A DNA stretch of 19,291 nt from Latescibacteria bacterium UBA6620 (GCA_002433075.1 DJHM01000048.1:1812-21102); one strand, 5' to 3'; shown: positions 8,059-15,349, counted from the stretch's first letter. Numbers and translations are program-made. Notes: a model not told the origin generated them from the sequence alone.

Positions 8059-9981
8059 ATGACTCGGCGTTCCTTCGGCATAGGCCTCTTCCTGTCGATC
8101 CTCGCCGCAGTGTGGCCTGCGTGGTCCGAGTACATAATCCGGTCCTCTCGCGCCGACTATGGCCACCTCTCCGCAGCGATCCTCATCCCTTTCCTTCTCC
8201 TCATCGTCATCAACAGCACGCTTTCCAGAAAGGGAAGGGGCCTCAGCGCTTCGGAGCTGATCGTGATTGTCTCGATGGGGATGATCGCCGCACTGGCCCA
8301 GGGCGAATGGGTCGTCGGTTTCTTGCTCGGAACCATCGCGTCACCCACCTACTTCGCGACGGCCGAAAACGGTTGGGCGGAAGCCCTGCTTGCGACGCTA
8401 CCCAGCTGGTCTATCGTCGCGGATCGGCAGGCCGCGACAGAGTTCTACGAAGGTCTGCCATTCGGGGCCGCGTTCCCCTGGTCGGTCTGGTGGCCCCCCC
8501 TCCTCTGGTGGGGTGGGTTCCTCCTGGCCTTCTTCCTCGCAAACCTGTGTGTCGTCGTCATCTTCCGACGACAATGGATGGACCACGAGCGTCTTCCCTA
8601 CCCGATCGCCGTCGGTCTCCTGGAAATGACCGGCCAGGGCGAAGCGCGGGGCACTCTCACCCTCCTCTTTGGGAACCGGCTATTCTGGATCGGGTTCGGG
8701 ATCACAACCTTTTTCTTCGTCTGGGATCAGATCGCCTGGTTCAGCGTACTCTTGCCGGAGATCGACCCTCAACGCGACCGGGTCATCACTCTCGCCAGGG
8801 GGTTTCCCGATCTACGCTTCAGTCCGAACCCGATGGCAATGGCCTTCTCGTGGTTCGTCAAGTCGGAGGTGCTCTTCAGCATCTGGGCGTTCCATCTGCT
8901 TATGGTCGCGCAGGTGGGCGTGATGACCCGATTCGGTCTGGAGATGGGCGCGCTCGATCCCTGGGATTCGTTCCACGCTGGCGTGGGGTGGCAGAGCTTC
9001 GGGGGTCTGCTCGTGTTCGTGGCCTGGGGACTCTGGATCGCCCGCGACCACCTCGTCACCGTCGTCCGTCAGGCGCTCTGGCAAACAGACGAGATTGACG
9101 ACTCGGAAGAGCTGATGTCCTATCGGACGGCCGTCCTTCTGTTCGTGGCCTGTGCCTTCTTCAGCGGTGCCTTCCTCTGGCAATGCGGGCTCTCATTCGG
9201 TCCCCTTCTCGCCTTCTGGGGGGCGACTGTCGTATGCTACCTCGGCTTCGCCAGAATCATTGTCGAAACGGGGCTTGTCTTCCTTCGTACCCCCATCACC
9301 AGCCAGTCGTTCACCTGGCGTCTCTTCGGGATTCCCGCCATCAGCCCGGCCAGTGCCACAGCATTGGGTCTGACGTATACGTTCCTTGCGGATGCCAAGA
9401 CCCTCTTCATCACCACCCTCGCCCACATTCCCCGTCTCGGCCTCGCCATCGATCGAGAGAGTCGGCGGCGCCTTCCGGCAGCAATCACGGCCGCCCTCAT
9501 CGCGGGGTTGGCTGCCGTATGCGCCTTTACGCTCTACCACGGCTACTACGGCGTCGGCACGATCAACTTCGCTAGCCCCAGCTACAGTGGAGGCAATGCA
9601 GACGGTGCCTGGGGCTACACTGCATCGCGCATCAGAAGCAGCGGCATCCAGACCGATTGGCGGCGCCTCAACTTCATGTTCGGCGGCGCGATTTTCACGG
9701 CCTGCCTCTACGCCATTCGGTATCGCTTTCCCCAATTCAGCCTCAACCCCATCGGCTTCGCCATCTCTGGCTCCAACGTCCTGCGAAGCGGGATCACCTC
9801 CGTCTTCCTCATCTGGCTGGCCAGGAACCTCATCGTAGGTCTCGGTGGGCTGGAGAGCTACCGACGCGCGACACCCTTCGTAATGGGAATGCTCCTCGGA
9901 TACCTCAGCGCGATCACCACGGGAATCCTCGTGGACGCCATATGGTTCCCTGGCAAAGGTCACCTCCTCCACGGCTGGTAG
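8059..9981 (+). CDS. Polytopic membrane protein, DUF6785/DUF6784-like, copy 2
   Basis: A 640-residue paralogue of the protein at 5979-7898, aligning end to end with clearly more than two-thirds identity. Shared blocks include WPAWSEYIIRSSRADYGHLS, ASELIVIVSMGMIA, FRRQWMDHERLPYPIAVG and the identical C-terminal IWFPGKGHLLHGW. The main length change is an extra residue near 55 (LSRKGRG). An upstream extension to 7951 is open but proline/serine-rich and contains the palindromic repeat. The ATG at 8059 (MTRRSF) is preferred because it matches MTRRSV of copy 1. Both copies are intact, so both are probably expressed, perhaps as subunits of a heterodimer or with different substrate preference. The function is unknown. 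Confidence 0.8.
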   Translation: MTRRSFGIGLFLSILAAVWPAWSEYIIRSSRADYGHLSAAILIPFLLLIVINSTLSRKGRGLSASELIVIVSMGMIAALAQGEWVVGFLLGTIASPTYFATAENGWAEALLATLPSWSIVADRQAATEFYEGLPFGAAFPWSVWWPPLLWWGGFLLAFFLANLCVVVIFRRQWMDHERLPYPIAVGLLEMTGQGEARGTLTLLFGNRLFWIGFGITTFFFVWDQIAWFSVLLPEIDPQRDRVITLARGFPDLRFSPNPMAMAFSWFVKSEVLFSIWAFHLLMVAQVGVMTRFGLEMGALDPWDSFHAGVGWQSFGGLLVFVAWGLWIARDHLVTVVRQALWQTDEIDDSEELMSYRTAVLLFVACAFFSGAFLWQCGLSFGPLLAFWGATVVCYLGFARIIVETGLVFLRTPITSQSFTWRLFGIPAISPASATALGLTYTFLADAKTLFITTLAHIPRLGLAIDRESRRRLPAAITAALIAGLAAVCAFTLYHGYYGVGTINFASPSYSGGNADGAWGYTASRIRSSGIQTDWRRLNFMFGGAIFTACLYAIRYRFPQFSLNPIGFAISGSNVLRSGITSVFLIWLARNLIVGLGGLESYRRATPFVMGMLLGYLSAITTGILVDAIWFPGKGHLLHGW

Positions 9982-10207
9982 ACCCGACTTTTCTTGGCAC
10001 CGCCTGCGGAAAGGGTCGCGGGTCTTTTCTCACGTCGGCAAGAACGAAATATCGTTACTTAGGCCGGGGCTCTTCAATGATGACATTCATTCTTTATTTC
10101 CTAAATGTAATATTATCAATTCTATAAATGATATGTTGTTCTACGGGCACGAGATTTGATTGTGGAATAGGATGACCCTAATTCACGCCTCAATCTCGGA
10201 GATCCCA
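9982..10207 (+). promoter_or_regulatory. AT-rich intergenic region, likely promoter of the PNPOx gene
   Basis: This 226-bp gap holds the most AT-rich patch in the window (10085-10135, with TTTATTTCC, AATATTATCAATTC and TATAAATGATATG). TATAAA at 10123-10128 could be a -10 element, but I find no good -35 at the right distance; TTGATT at 10156-10161 is an alternative -35. Just after the membrane-protein stop, ACCCGAC and GTCGCGGGT (9983-10018) can pair imperfectly before CTTTTC, a weak terminator candidate. A GGAG at 10198-10201 serves the ATG at 10208. Confidence 0.35.
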
Positions 10208-10867
10208 ATGGCCAAGCCTATCAGCGACATCACTTTCACACCCACCGTAAAAGCCATCCAAATCCGGAAGGGCTCCCGTGGCTCCTACTCGAAAGTCGAG
10301 CAAAGTGGCGGCTGGAACCGGGAAGTCACCGATGGTCTGGAGGGGTTCCTCGCCGACCTCGATATGTTCTACCTGGGAACCGCCAACGCCGAGGGGCAGC
10401 CCTACGTGCAGTACCGGGGCGGAAGTCCCGGATTCCTCAAAGTCGTAGATCCACATACCCTCGCGTTCGCCGATTTCTCCAGAAACCGCCAATACATTTC
10501 CCTCGGCAATCTGAGTGAAAACCCGAATGCCTTTATCTTCCTGATGGACTATGCAAACAGCCGACGGATCAAGGTGTGGGGAACCGCGAAAGTCGTCGAA
10601 GAAGACGAGGAGCTTCTATAGTCACTCTCGGACCCGGATCCTTCGGGCAAGGTCGAAAGAGCCATCGTCTTTACCGTCGAGGCCTGGGACACCAATTGCC
10701 CGCAGCACATTCACAGAAGGATTCTTCTCGAAGACGCAGAGACCATCATCGAGGAGCAACGAATCCGAATCGAACACCTCCAGGAGAAGCTGGCCCGGCT
10801 TCAAGCAGGAAACCTGAATCCCGATGAATCGAGCCTCAACGAAGATCAGGTATCCCTGCAACTGTGA
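10208..10867 (+). pseudogene. PNPOx-fold flavin-binding family gene interrupted by an in-frame TAG
   Basis: A pyridoxamine-5'-phosphate-oxidase-like split-barrel protein, probably binding FMN. The N-terminal half has FLADLDMFYLGTANAEGQPY, VQYRGGSPGFLKVVD, LAFADFSRNRQYISLGNL and ANSRRIKVWGTAKVVEED. Codon 138 is TAG (10619-10621). The same frame continues for 81 codons as SLSDPDPSGKVERAIVF, TVEAWDTNCPQHI and a coiled helix, EEQRIRIEHLQEKLARLQ, ending at TGA 10865-10867. The continuation is the expected end of this family, so the TAG is a nonsense mutation within one 219-residue protein, probably from CAG. The Shine-Dalgarno GGAG lies 6 nt before ATG 10208. Other genes here end in TAG, so general amber recoding is not supported. 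The truncated product would lack part of the barrel. Confidence 0.8.
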
Positions 10868-10919
10868 TAGAACCCGCCGACACGGTGACTTGATTGGAGT
10901 CCGAAACCGGACGGGGTAG

Positions 10920-10939
10920 GGTCACGGCATGCCGTGACC
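10920..10939. promoter_or_regulatory. 20-bp perfect palindrome
   Basis: GGTCACGGCATGCCGTGACC is perfectly self-complementary with no spacer. It lies 53 bp after the PNPOx-frame stop and about 200 bp before the next start. No T tract follows, so a dimeric-repressor operator is at least as likely as an RNA hairpin. Confidence 0.5.
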
Positions 10940-11065
10940 TTGCGCGATAACCCAATCTGCTGCTTCGATCTGATTCGTAGAGGGACAAGCGAAGTCTGGA
11001 GTTTACCGTCTGAAACCTGATCGAGAGATCGCCAGTCTACTTCGACTGAGGGCTTGATTCGGAAC

Positions 11066-11095
11066 GTGGGACGCGCAACCATTCGTGCGTCCCAC
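11066..11095. promoter_or_regulatory. Strong inverted repeat upstream of small ORF/amidohydrolase unit
   Basis: GTGGGACGCGC (11066-11076) and GTGCGTCCCAC (11085-11095) form an 11-bp stem with one G-U pair and the 8-nt loop AACCATTC. A small palindrome, CACAATTGTG (11093-11102), overlaps its right edge. The element is 28 bp before the ATG at 11124 and could be a leader hairpin or operator; a true T tract is lacking. The remaining sequence at 10868-11123 shows no gene. Confidence 0.45.
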
Positions 11096-11123
11096 AATTG
11101 TGTTCACCCACCTCATTCACGTG

Positions 11124-11331
11124 ATGACACCGACCTCCCAACAGATCCAGGATCGATCATCGCCACGCCATCGCCGACCGACTCGCCGAAATTCGAGAAT
11201 CGCTTTAACCTGCCCGCTTGACCCGGGCACTCGATCGCCCCATCCTACCGAATCTCCATTCCGTCGTTCGCCACAAAATCCCGACCCTAGACGACAGCAT
11301 CTTCCAGATCGAAACCCCTGACCTGCAATGA
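11124..11331 (+). pseudogene. Possible decayed small ORF overlapping the amidohydrolase start
   Basis: A protein-like reading runs from ATG 11124 (MTPTSQQIQD). It then shifts by one base near 11150-11160 into DHRHAIADRLAEIRESL, meets TAA at 11206-11208, and continues in that frame as PARLTRALDRPILPNL, HSVVRHKIPTLDDSIFQIE, TPDLQ. The final TGA (11329-11331) overlaps the amidohydrolase ATG as ATGA, the normal arrangement for coupled genes. The composition, helical N-terminus and overlap suggest a former protein of about 68 residues, now carrying one frameshift and one nonsense codon. I do not recognise the family, and this may be chance. Confidence 0.35.
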
Positions 11332-12449
11332 TCATCGACAGCCACGCATACTGCTTCCAACCGGGCGATTCATCTGCCGGCTATGCAACCGTCGCCGAGC
11401 ACCTCGCCTGGCTCCAAACCGCGCAGACCGGCCATCATCAGCCTGCCTTTCGCACCCTCGACCGAGCGGCTGGATCGTCCACAATCCTCGGGCCCAAAAC
11501 CCCCACCGATTGGTCGAGTCTCCCTGACGTTGACTTTCGGATCGATCACGAAAAGGGCCGCGTCGTTTGGACCGTGGATGGAGATGATTACACCAAGCAT
11601 TTCTTTCCCCCCAATCTCCGAAATCTCGAGTTCACGCCCCACAGCCTGATTTCCGAAATGGACTATGCGGGTGTCGACTTCGCTTTTCTCCACACCAACC
11701 CGATGCTTGGACGAGATGCCGCGTTCCTGGCAGAGTGCATCCGTCTCTATCCCGACCGCGTCGGATCAATGGCGCCCGTCGACGAGTGGAAAATCATCTC
11801 CCAAACGGACGACGTGATCGCGGAAACGCAATCTGCCATCCGCACGCACGGCCTTCAGGAGATCAAGTTCAACACCCGGGCCGCCTTCGGTGAGGATCCG
11901 ATGGCGTGGGACGACGGCCCCTATGGCCCCTTCTGGGAAGCCGCGACCGAGCTTGGCGTCCCCATCTTCTTCACGTTGGGCTGTGGGCCCGGCAGCTTCG
12001 CAGGCGCATCGACCGGACGACAGTTCGAGGCGGGCTACGCCGGCGAGCAACGCATCTTGATCGACTGGATGAATCGCTACCCCGACTCCGTCTGCAGCAT
12101 CACCCACGGGTTTCCCTGGCGCGTGTTCGTCGACGGTGATAAGATCGTGTTGCCCGACGATGTCTGGATCCCTTTCGACAACCCGAAGCTCAGTCTCGAA
12201 GTCTGCTTCCCGGTGCGCATCGGAGACCTCTTCGACTTCCCCTATCACGAGGTCCATTCCACTCTGGAGGCGATGGTCGACCGCATCGGCTCAGACCGTC
12301 TTCTCTGGGGCACAGATATGTCCTTCCAGAATCGTTTCTGCACCTATCGCCAGTCCCGTCAGTGGATCGAAAAGTATTGCGACTTTCTATCCGAGGATGA
12401 TCTCGCGAACATCATGGGCCACACCTGCGCCCGCATCCTAGATCTGTAG
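11328..12449 (+). CDS. Amidohydrolase family 2 (TIM-barrel) protein
   Basis: A 373-residue amidohydrolase-2-type protein, a family of metal-dependent hydrolases and decarboxylases in the cytosol. It opens with MIIDSHAYCF, the site of the usual D-x-H-x-H metal motif. It also has SEMDYAGVDFAFLHTNPMLG, VGSMAPVDEW, LQEIKFNTRAAFG, a late His in ITHGFPWR (near residue 259) and the catalytic Asp in LLWGTDMSF (near residue 329). Two usual ligands look altered: the second His of the first motif is Tyr (HAY), and the strand that normally carries the middle His reads VPIFFTLGCG. The protein may use fewer metals or be specialised. The start is ATG 11328, without a Shine-Dalgarno sequence but overlapping the TGA of the upstream remnant. 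The ORF is intact. The substrate is unknown. Confidence 0.85.
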   Translation: MIIDSHAYCFQPGDSSAGYATVAEHLAWLQTAQTGHHQPAFRTLDRAAGSSTILGPKTPTDWSSLPDVDFRIDHEKGRVVWTVDGDDYTKHFFPPNLRNLEFTPHSLISEMDYAGVDFAFLHTNPMLGRDAAFLAECIRLYPDRVGSMAPVDEWKIISQTDDVIAETQSAIRTHGLQEIKFNTRAAFGEDPMAWDDGPYGPFWEAATELGVPIFFTLGCGPGSFAGASTGRQFEAGYAGEQRILIDWMNRYPDSVCSITHGFPWRVFVDGDKIVLPDDVWIPFDNPKLSLEVCFPVRIGDLFDFPYHEVHSTLEAMVDRIGSDRLLWGTDMSFQNRFCTYRQSRQWIEKYCDFLSEDDLANIMGHTCARILDL

Positions 12450-12502
12450 GTACCGCTCGGATGGCAATCGTGAGCCACGGACAACCTATAAGAAGAACTC
12501 TA

Positions 12503-12517
12503 TTGTCACCCCGGTAG
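12503..12517. repeat. TTGTCACCCCGGTAG repeat, copy 2
   Basis: TTGTCACCCCGGTAG repeats the core at 4766-4783 (which has one extra C) and is preceded by a similar purine-rich tract. It lies in the 145-bp gap before the oxidoreductase gene and looks like a dispersed non-coding repeat. Confidence 0.4.
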
Positions 12518-12562
12518 CTTCCCTGCTATCGACTACGACGCACGAATCCACGAAGATCCTCA

Positions 12563-12594
12563 CTTGTCACTGGTTATTGGTCACTGGTCACTGA
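12563..12594 (+). repeat. Heptamer tandem array abutting the oxidoreductase start
   Basis: Four contiguous 7-mers, CTTGTCA CTGGTTA TTGGTCA then CTGGTCA (12563-12590), are followed by CTGA and the start ATG at 12595. Related arrays lie at 15348-15375 and 16230-16264, in the same position relative to a start codon. No Shine-Dalgarno sequence exists for this gene. Confidence 0.75.
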
Positions 12595-13560
12595 ATGCCT
12601 TCTCTATCCATCGCAGTCATCGGCGCGGGCAACATCGCCCAACAGCACCTCCCCGTACTGAGGGATCTCCCCGAGTGCAACCTCGATTCCATCGTCGACA
12701 CGAATGCGAAGACACTCGCCGACTCAGCCGACCGCTTTTCCATCCCCAATCGTTACGCCACCGTCGACGACCTGCTCGACGCACGACGTCCGGATGCTGT
12801 CTTCGTCCTCGTCAGCGTCCTTCGCGTCGCCGAGGTCGTCACCCGATTCCTCTCCGAGAAGATCCCGACGTTCACCGAGAAACCAGCCGGTCTCTACACG
12901 CACCAGACACACGCTCTCCGCGATCTTGCCCTCGAAACGGATACCCCGGCGATGGTCGGTGTCAATCGCCGCTTCTACAGCACGCTCCAGGAAGGCCGCC
13001 GGAAACTGTTGGCAGAAGGCCCGATCCGCAGCGTGACGATCGACGCCCACGAAGACATCGAGCGACTCCGTGACTGGGACAAGTTTCCCGACGAAGTCAT
13101 CGCACGATGGAGCGCCGCCAACGGCATTCACGCACTCGATCTTCTTCGCTTTTTCGGGGGCGATGTCGCAACCGTCGACTCATCACAGCAGGTCGTCGAG
13201 GGCCCGATGCCAGACGGCGTCAGCGCAACCATCGAGTTTGAGAACGGCGCCCACGGCCGTGCGGCGATGGACTGGTTCGCGCCCGGTGACCATCGGTTCG
13301 AGGTCAGAACTGAAGGCGCAACGCTCACTTCGAACCGCGGTTACGGCACCGTCCTCCTGCGACGCCGAGGCCAGGATCCTGAGGAACTGTGTCTGACCGA
13401 TATCGACCGGGAGTACAAAGCCGGCTTCTACCAGCAGGACCAGACCTTCCTGCGATCCGTCCTCGACAGCGTGCCGTTCCCCGATCCCGCCTGCACGCTC
13501 GACGACGCCCTCAAGACAATGGAAATGATCGACTTGATTTGTGGTAACGAGGATGGATGA
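12595..13560 (+). CDS. Gfo/Idh/MocA-family NAD(P)-dependent oxidoreductase
   Basis: A 321-residue two-domain oxidoreductase, probably oxidising or epimerising a sugar, inositol or related polyol with NAD(P) in the cytosol. The Rossmann domain starts with SIAVIGAGNIAQQHLP (G-x-G-x-x-A, residues 9-14). D35 (IVDTN) is in the usual position for adenosine-ribose contact. The EKP motif (FTEKPAG, residues 95-97) supplies the catalytic-region lysine. The C-terminal domain has GIHALDLLRFFGG (H179, D182) in place of the typical G-x-x-x-D-x-x-H motif. The length is normal and the ORF intact. ATG 12595 directly follows the heptamer array. The 3' end overlaps the GNAT start by 8 bp, so the two were coupled. 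The substrate cannot be told. Confidence 0.9.
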   Translation: MPSLSIAVIGAGNIAQQHLPVLRDLPECNLDSIVDTNAKTLADSADRFSIPNRYATVDDLLDARRPDAVFVLVSVLRVAEVVTRFLSEKIPTFTEKPAGLYTHQTHALRDLALETDTPAMVGVNRRFYSTLQEGRRKLLAEGPIRSVTIDAHEDIERLRDWDKFPDEVIARWSAANGIHALDLLRFFGGDVATVDSSQQVVEGPMPDGVSATIEFENGAHGRAAMDWFAPGDHRFEVRTEGATLTSNRGYGTVLLRRRGQDPEELCLTDIDREYKAGFYQQDQTFLRSVLDSVPFPDPACTLDDALKTMEMIDLICGNEDG

Positions 13561-14032
13561 GGTCACGATTAGGTCTGCCGGCGTTGAGGACGCCGACGTC
13601 ATCCACCACATCCAGTTACGCTCCGTCGGAGCGCTCTGTTCGAAGGCCTATTCGGACGAACAGATGACGGCGTGGCTGACGAACCGGTCCCCACAGATGT
13701 AAGTGCCCGTCCTGGAGAGCGGCGGGATTTATCTCGCGGAGTGCGAAGGAAAGGCAGTGGGATTCGGACACGCCGAGAACGGCGAGATTCACGCCGTGTT
13801 CGTCGATCCCGATTGGGTAGGCAAGGGGGTCGGCCGTCGACTCCTCCAACGAGGAATCGATGGGATTTCCGCAGAGGGTGCCGGCCAGGTATTCCTCAAG
13901 GCCACCCTGAATGCCGTCGGCTTTTACCGAACCTTTGGTTTCATCGAGACAGGCCCCACAAGCTTCGACTGCAACGGTGTCGACATCCCCGCAATCAGAA
14001 TGACCCTCCAAAGCCCTTCCTCCCAACCGTGA
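13553..14032 (+). pseudogene. GNAT-family N-acetyltransferase with in-frame TAA
   Basis: A GCN5-related acetyltransferase read from ATG 13553 (MDEVTIRSAGVEDADVIHHI), which overlaps the oxidoreductase stop. The N-terminal helices (SVGALCSKAYSDEQMTAWL) are followed by QM, then TAA at 13700-13702 (codon 50). The same frame continues as VPVLESGGIYLAECEGKAVG, IHAVFVDPDWVGKGVGRRLL (acetyl-CoA P-loop, V-G-K-G-V-G-R-R) and AVGFYRTFGFIE to 14032. TAA is one base from TAT/TAC, and tyrosine would suit the strand, so a nonsense substitution within a roughly 159-residue enzyme is the simplest reading. A GTG directly after the stop could restart translation but has no Shine-Dalgarno sequence and would lose the N-terminal helices. 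The gene is probably inactive. Confidence 0.8.
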
Positions 14033-14051
14033 CGTCGTGATAACGCCCTCG

Positions 14052-14065
14052 CTGGTCGCTGGTTA
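14052..14065 (+). repeat. Two-unit heptamer fragment
   Basis: CTGGTCG CTGGTTA matches the units of the arrays at 12563, 15348 and 16230 but lies downstream of the GNAT remnant, with no gene start adjacent. It is probably a relic of the same repeat family. Confidence 0.5.
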
Positions 14066-14110
14066 CTCGCTTCTTTCGAATCGCCTCTAAAGTTATCTTT
14101 CAAAAGGTAA

Positions 14111-14140
14111 AGGAGGCGTCCAGACCCTGGATCGCCTCCT
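14111..14140 (-). terminator. Intrinsic terminator of the leftward sigma-like gene
   Basis: AGGAGGCG-TCCAG, loop ACC, CTGGA, a bulged T and CGCCTCCT form a stem of about 13 bp. Read on the minus strand, it is followed by TTTACCTTTT. It lies 22 bp past the stop of the minus-strand gene at 14163, as expected for its terminator. The converging GNAT transcript also ends nearby. Confidence 0.75.
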
Positions 14141-14162
14141 CTACGCTGTGCTATTGAATGTT

Positions 14163-14657
14163 TCAGGGCGGCCAGCTGATCCCTCTCGCCGCGCACATCT
14201 TCCGCAACTTCTTTAACGCCCCACCCACTGCTTTTTCATCACGCTGTTTACCATAGAGATGTTCGCTCACGACCTGTTGTGAGATGCCCAGTTCTTTCCC
14301 GATCTGGCACTGATTCATCGCCTCGAAGAAATAGAGCTCGACCACCACGCGTTGACGGTCTGTCAGCACCTCAGCAATCACCATTTCCAGTTCACGTCGC
14401 ATTGCCTGAGCTTTCTCGTCGCGCGCGTGGCGGTCTTCCAGGTCCTCGTCGCACTCATAGTACGGATAATCCTGGGTGGTGAATCGTCGCCACCCCGCAT
14501 CGCTCAGGGTCACTTCCCAGAAATCCGGATTGGACCTGGACGAACGGGTGTCTCGTTCCTCCTGAATCTCAGCAATCTCCTCGAGGGCAGAAAAGTGGGC
14601 TGGAGATCCGGTTGCGAAGAGCTCAGCCTGCCGTTCAGCGCTCAATAAGAGACCCAA
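14163..14657 (-). CDS. Sigma-region-4-like helix-turn-helix DNA-binding protein
   Basis: Up to 164 residues. The C-terminal half is a sigma-factor region-4 type helix-turn-helix: LTDRQRVVVELYFFEAMNQC, QIGKELGISQQVVSEHLYG, then VGGALKKLRKMC (about residues 98-155). A central block, NPDFWEVTLSDAGWRRFTTQ then DYPYYECDEDLE, precedes it. There is no region 2, so it is not a full sigma factor but a small regulator of the phage- or plasmid-type sigma-70-like HTH group. The N-terminal 40 residues are doubtful: the only starts are TTG codons (14657 or 14645), and this stretch overlaps and follows the decayed HEAT-like gene in another frame, so it may be fused debris. A strong terminator follows at 14111-14140. 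The targets are unknown. Confidence 0.7.
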   Translation of the reverse strand: MGLLLSAERQAELFATGSPAHFSALEEIAEIQEERDTRSSRSNPDFWEVTLSDAGWRRFTTQDYPYYECDEDLEDRHARDEKAQAMRRELEMVIAEVLTDRQRVVVELYFFEAMNQCQIGKELGISQQVVSEHLYGKQRDEKAVGGALKKLRKMCAARGISWPP

Positions 14658-15152
14658 GTACCGACTCCGGAAACTCGATCATCACCAGGCCCCTCGCTGC
14701 CGCTCCGCGCCCCCAGCCGTTTGGCTGCCACTGGGGATAGGCCTCCATCGGCTTGGGAATACCATCCAGCAGAAAGTCGACTGGCTCCATCGAACCCGTG
14801 CCCAGATAGACGAATCCCGCGGCAGCGTAACACGCCGCCAGGGGTTTGCTATGGGGTTTGCCTCGGACAGGCTTGGAACGAATCGACAAGATTACGGAGG
14901 GTCTCGAAGACATCGCCGCGACCCGAGAAAAACAGCACCAAGGGTGAAAACGTCACAAGCGATCCGGATTGCCCGGTTTCTTGTACAGGCGCTACTCAGG
15001 TAGGGGTAGAGATACTCGAGCGCCCGGGGATCGCCCGTCCGGCGGAATCGAGCCGTCACGTAGTCCGCCCAGATCGCGTTGGCCAGACCCTGGCGGGTCA
15101 ACGCGTCCCAGGTTCGAGACTGCTCTTCCAGGTTCTTCCACAGATCGTTCAT
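14635..15152 (-). pseudogene. HEAT-repeat-like protein decayed across three reading frames
   Basis: Protein-like segments follow one another on the minus strand in successive frames. From ATG 15152 comes MNDLWKNLEEQSRTWDALTR, LANAIWADYVTARFRRTGDP and RALEYLYPYL (to about 14995). A shifted frame then gives FSGRGDVFETLRNLVDSFQA then CPR before TAG at 14849-14851. A third frame gives AGFVYLGTGSMEPVDFLLDG and PQWQPNGWGRGAAARGLVMI to TGA 14635. The pattern (DPRALEYLYPYL, GRG...LRNLVDSF, NGWGRGAAA) resembles HEAT/PBS-lyase-like helical repeat proteins, and the order is colinear with one gene. Two frameshifts are needed, in 14940-14995 and 14830-14870. The second falls on a 9-base direct repeat, GGGGTTTGC, at 14841 and 14853. 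Alternatively these are separate overlapping small genes. I favour decay. Confidence 0.55.
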
Positions 15153-15323
15153 AGGTCGCCTGCTAAGAAAGATGCGTGACGCGCCATTCCATACGCAGGG
15201 GGCGCGCCACGCAAAAAATGTCAGTCGTCCCACCAATTTACACACGTTCTACCCTTACACACTTTCACAGGCACTTCTTCAAATTTTCTCTCACTTGCCG
15301 AACACCGTCACCTCAGTACATTG

Positions 15324-15349
15324 CCAACTCTGCCCAAAGTTGGGTTTTT
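15324..15349 (+). terminator. Weak terminator-like hairpin
   Basis: CCAACT (15324-15329) and AGTTGG (15338-15343) form a 6-bp stem followed by GTTTTTGG. It resembles a short rho-independent terminator on the plus strand, but there is no rightward gene directly upstream. The rest of 15153-15347 is comparatively AT-rich and holds no gene; it should contain the promoter of the leftward HEAT/sigma unit. Confidence 0.25.

Noticed and set aside
10619..13702. Alternative genetic code with reassigned TAG or TAA
   Set aside because: TAG, TAA and TGA all end intact genes here (for example 7898, 17068, 5896), so local nonsense mutations are simpler.
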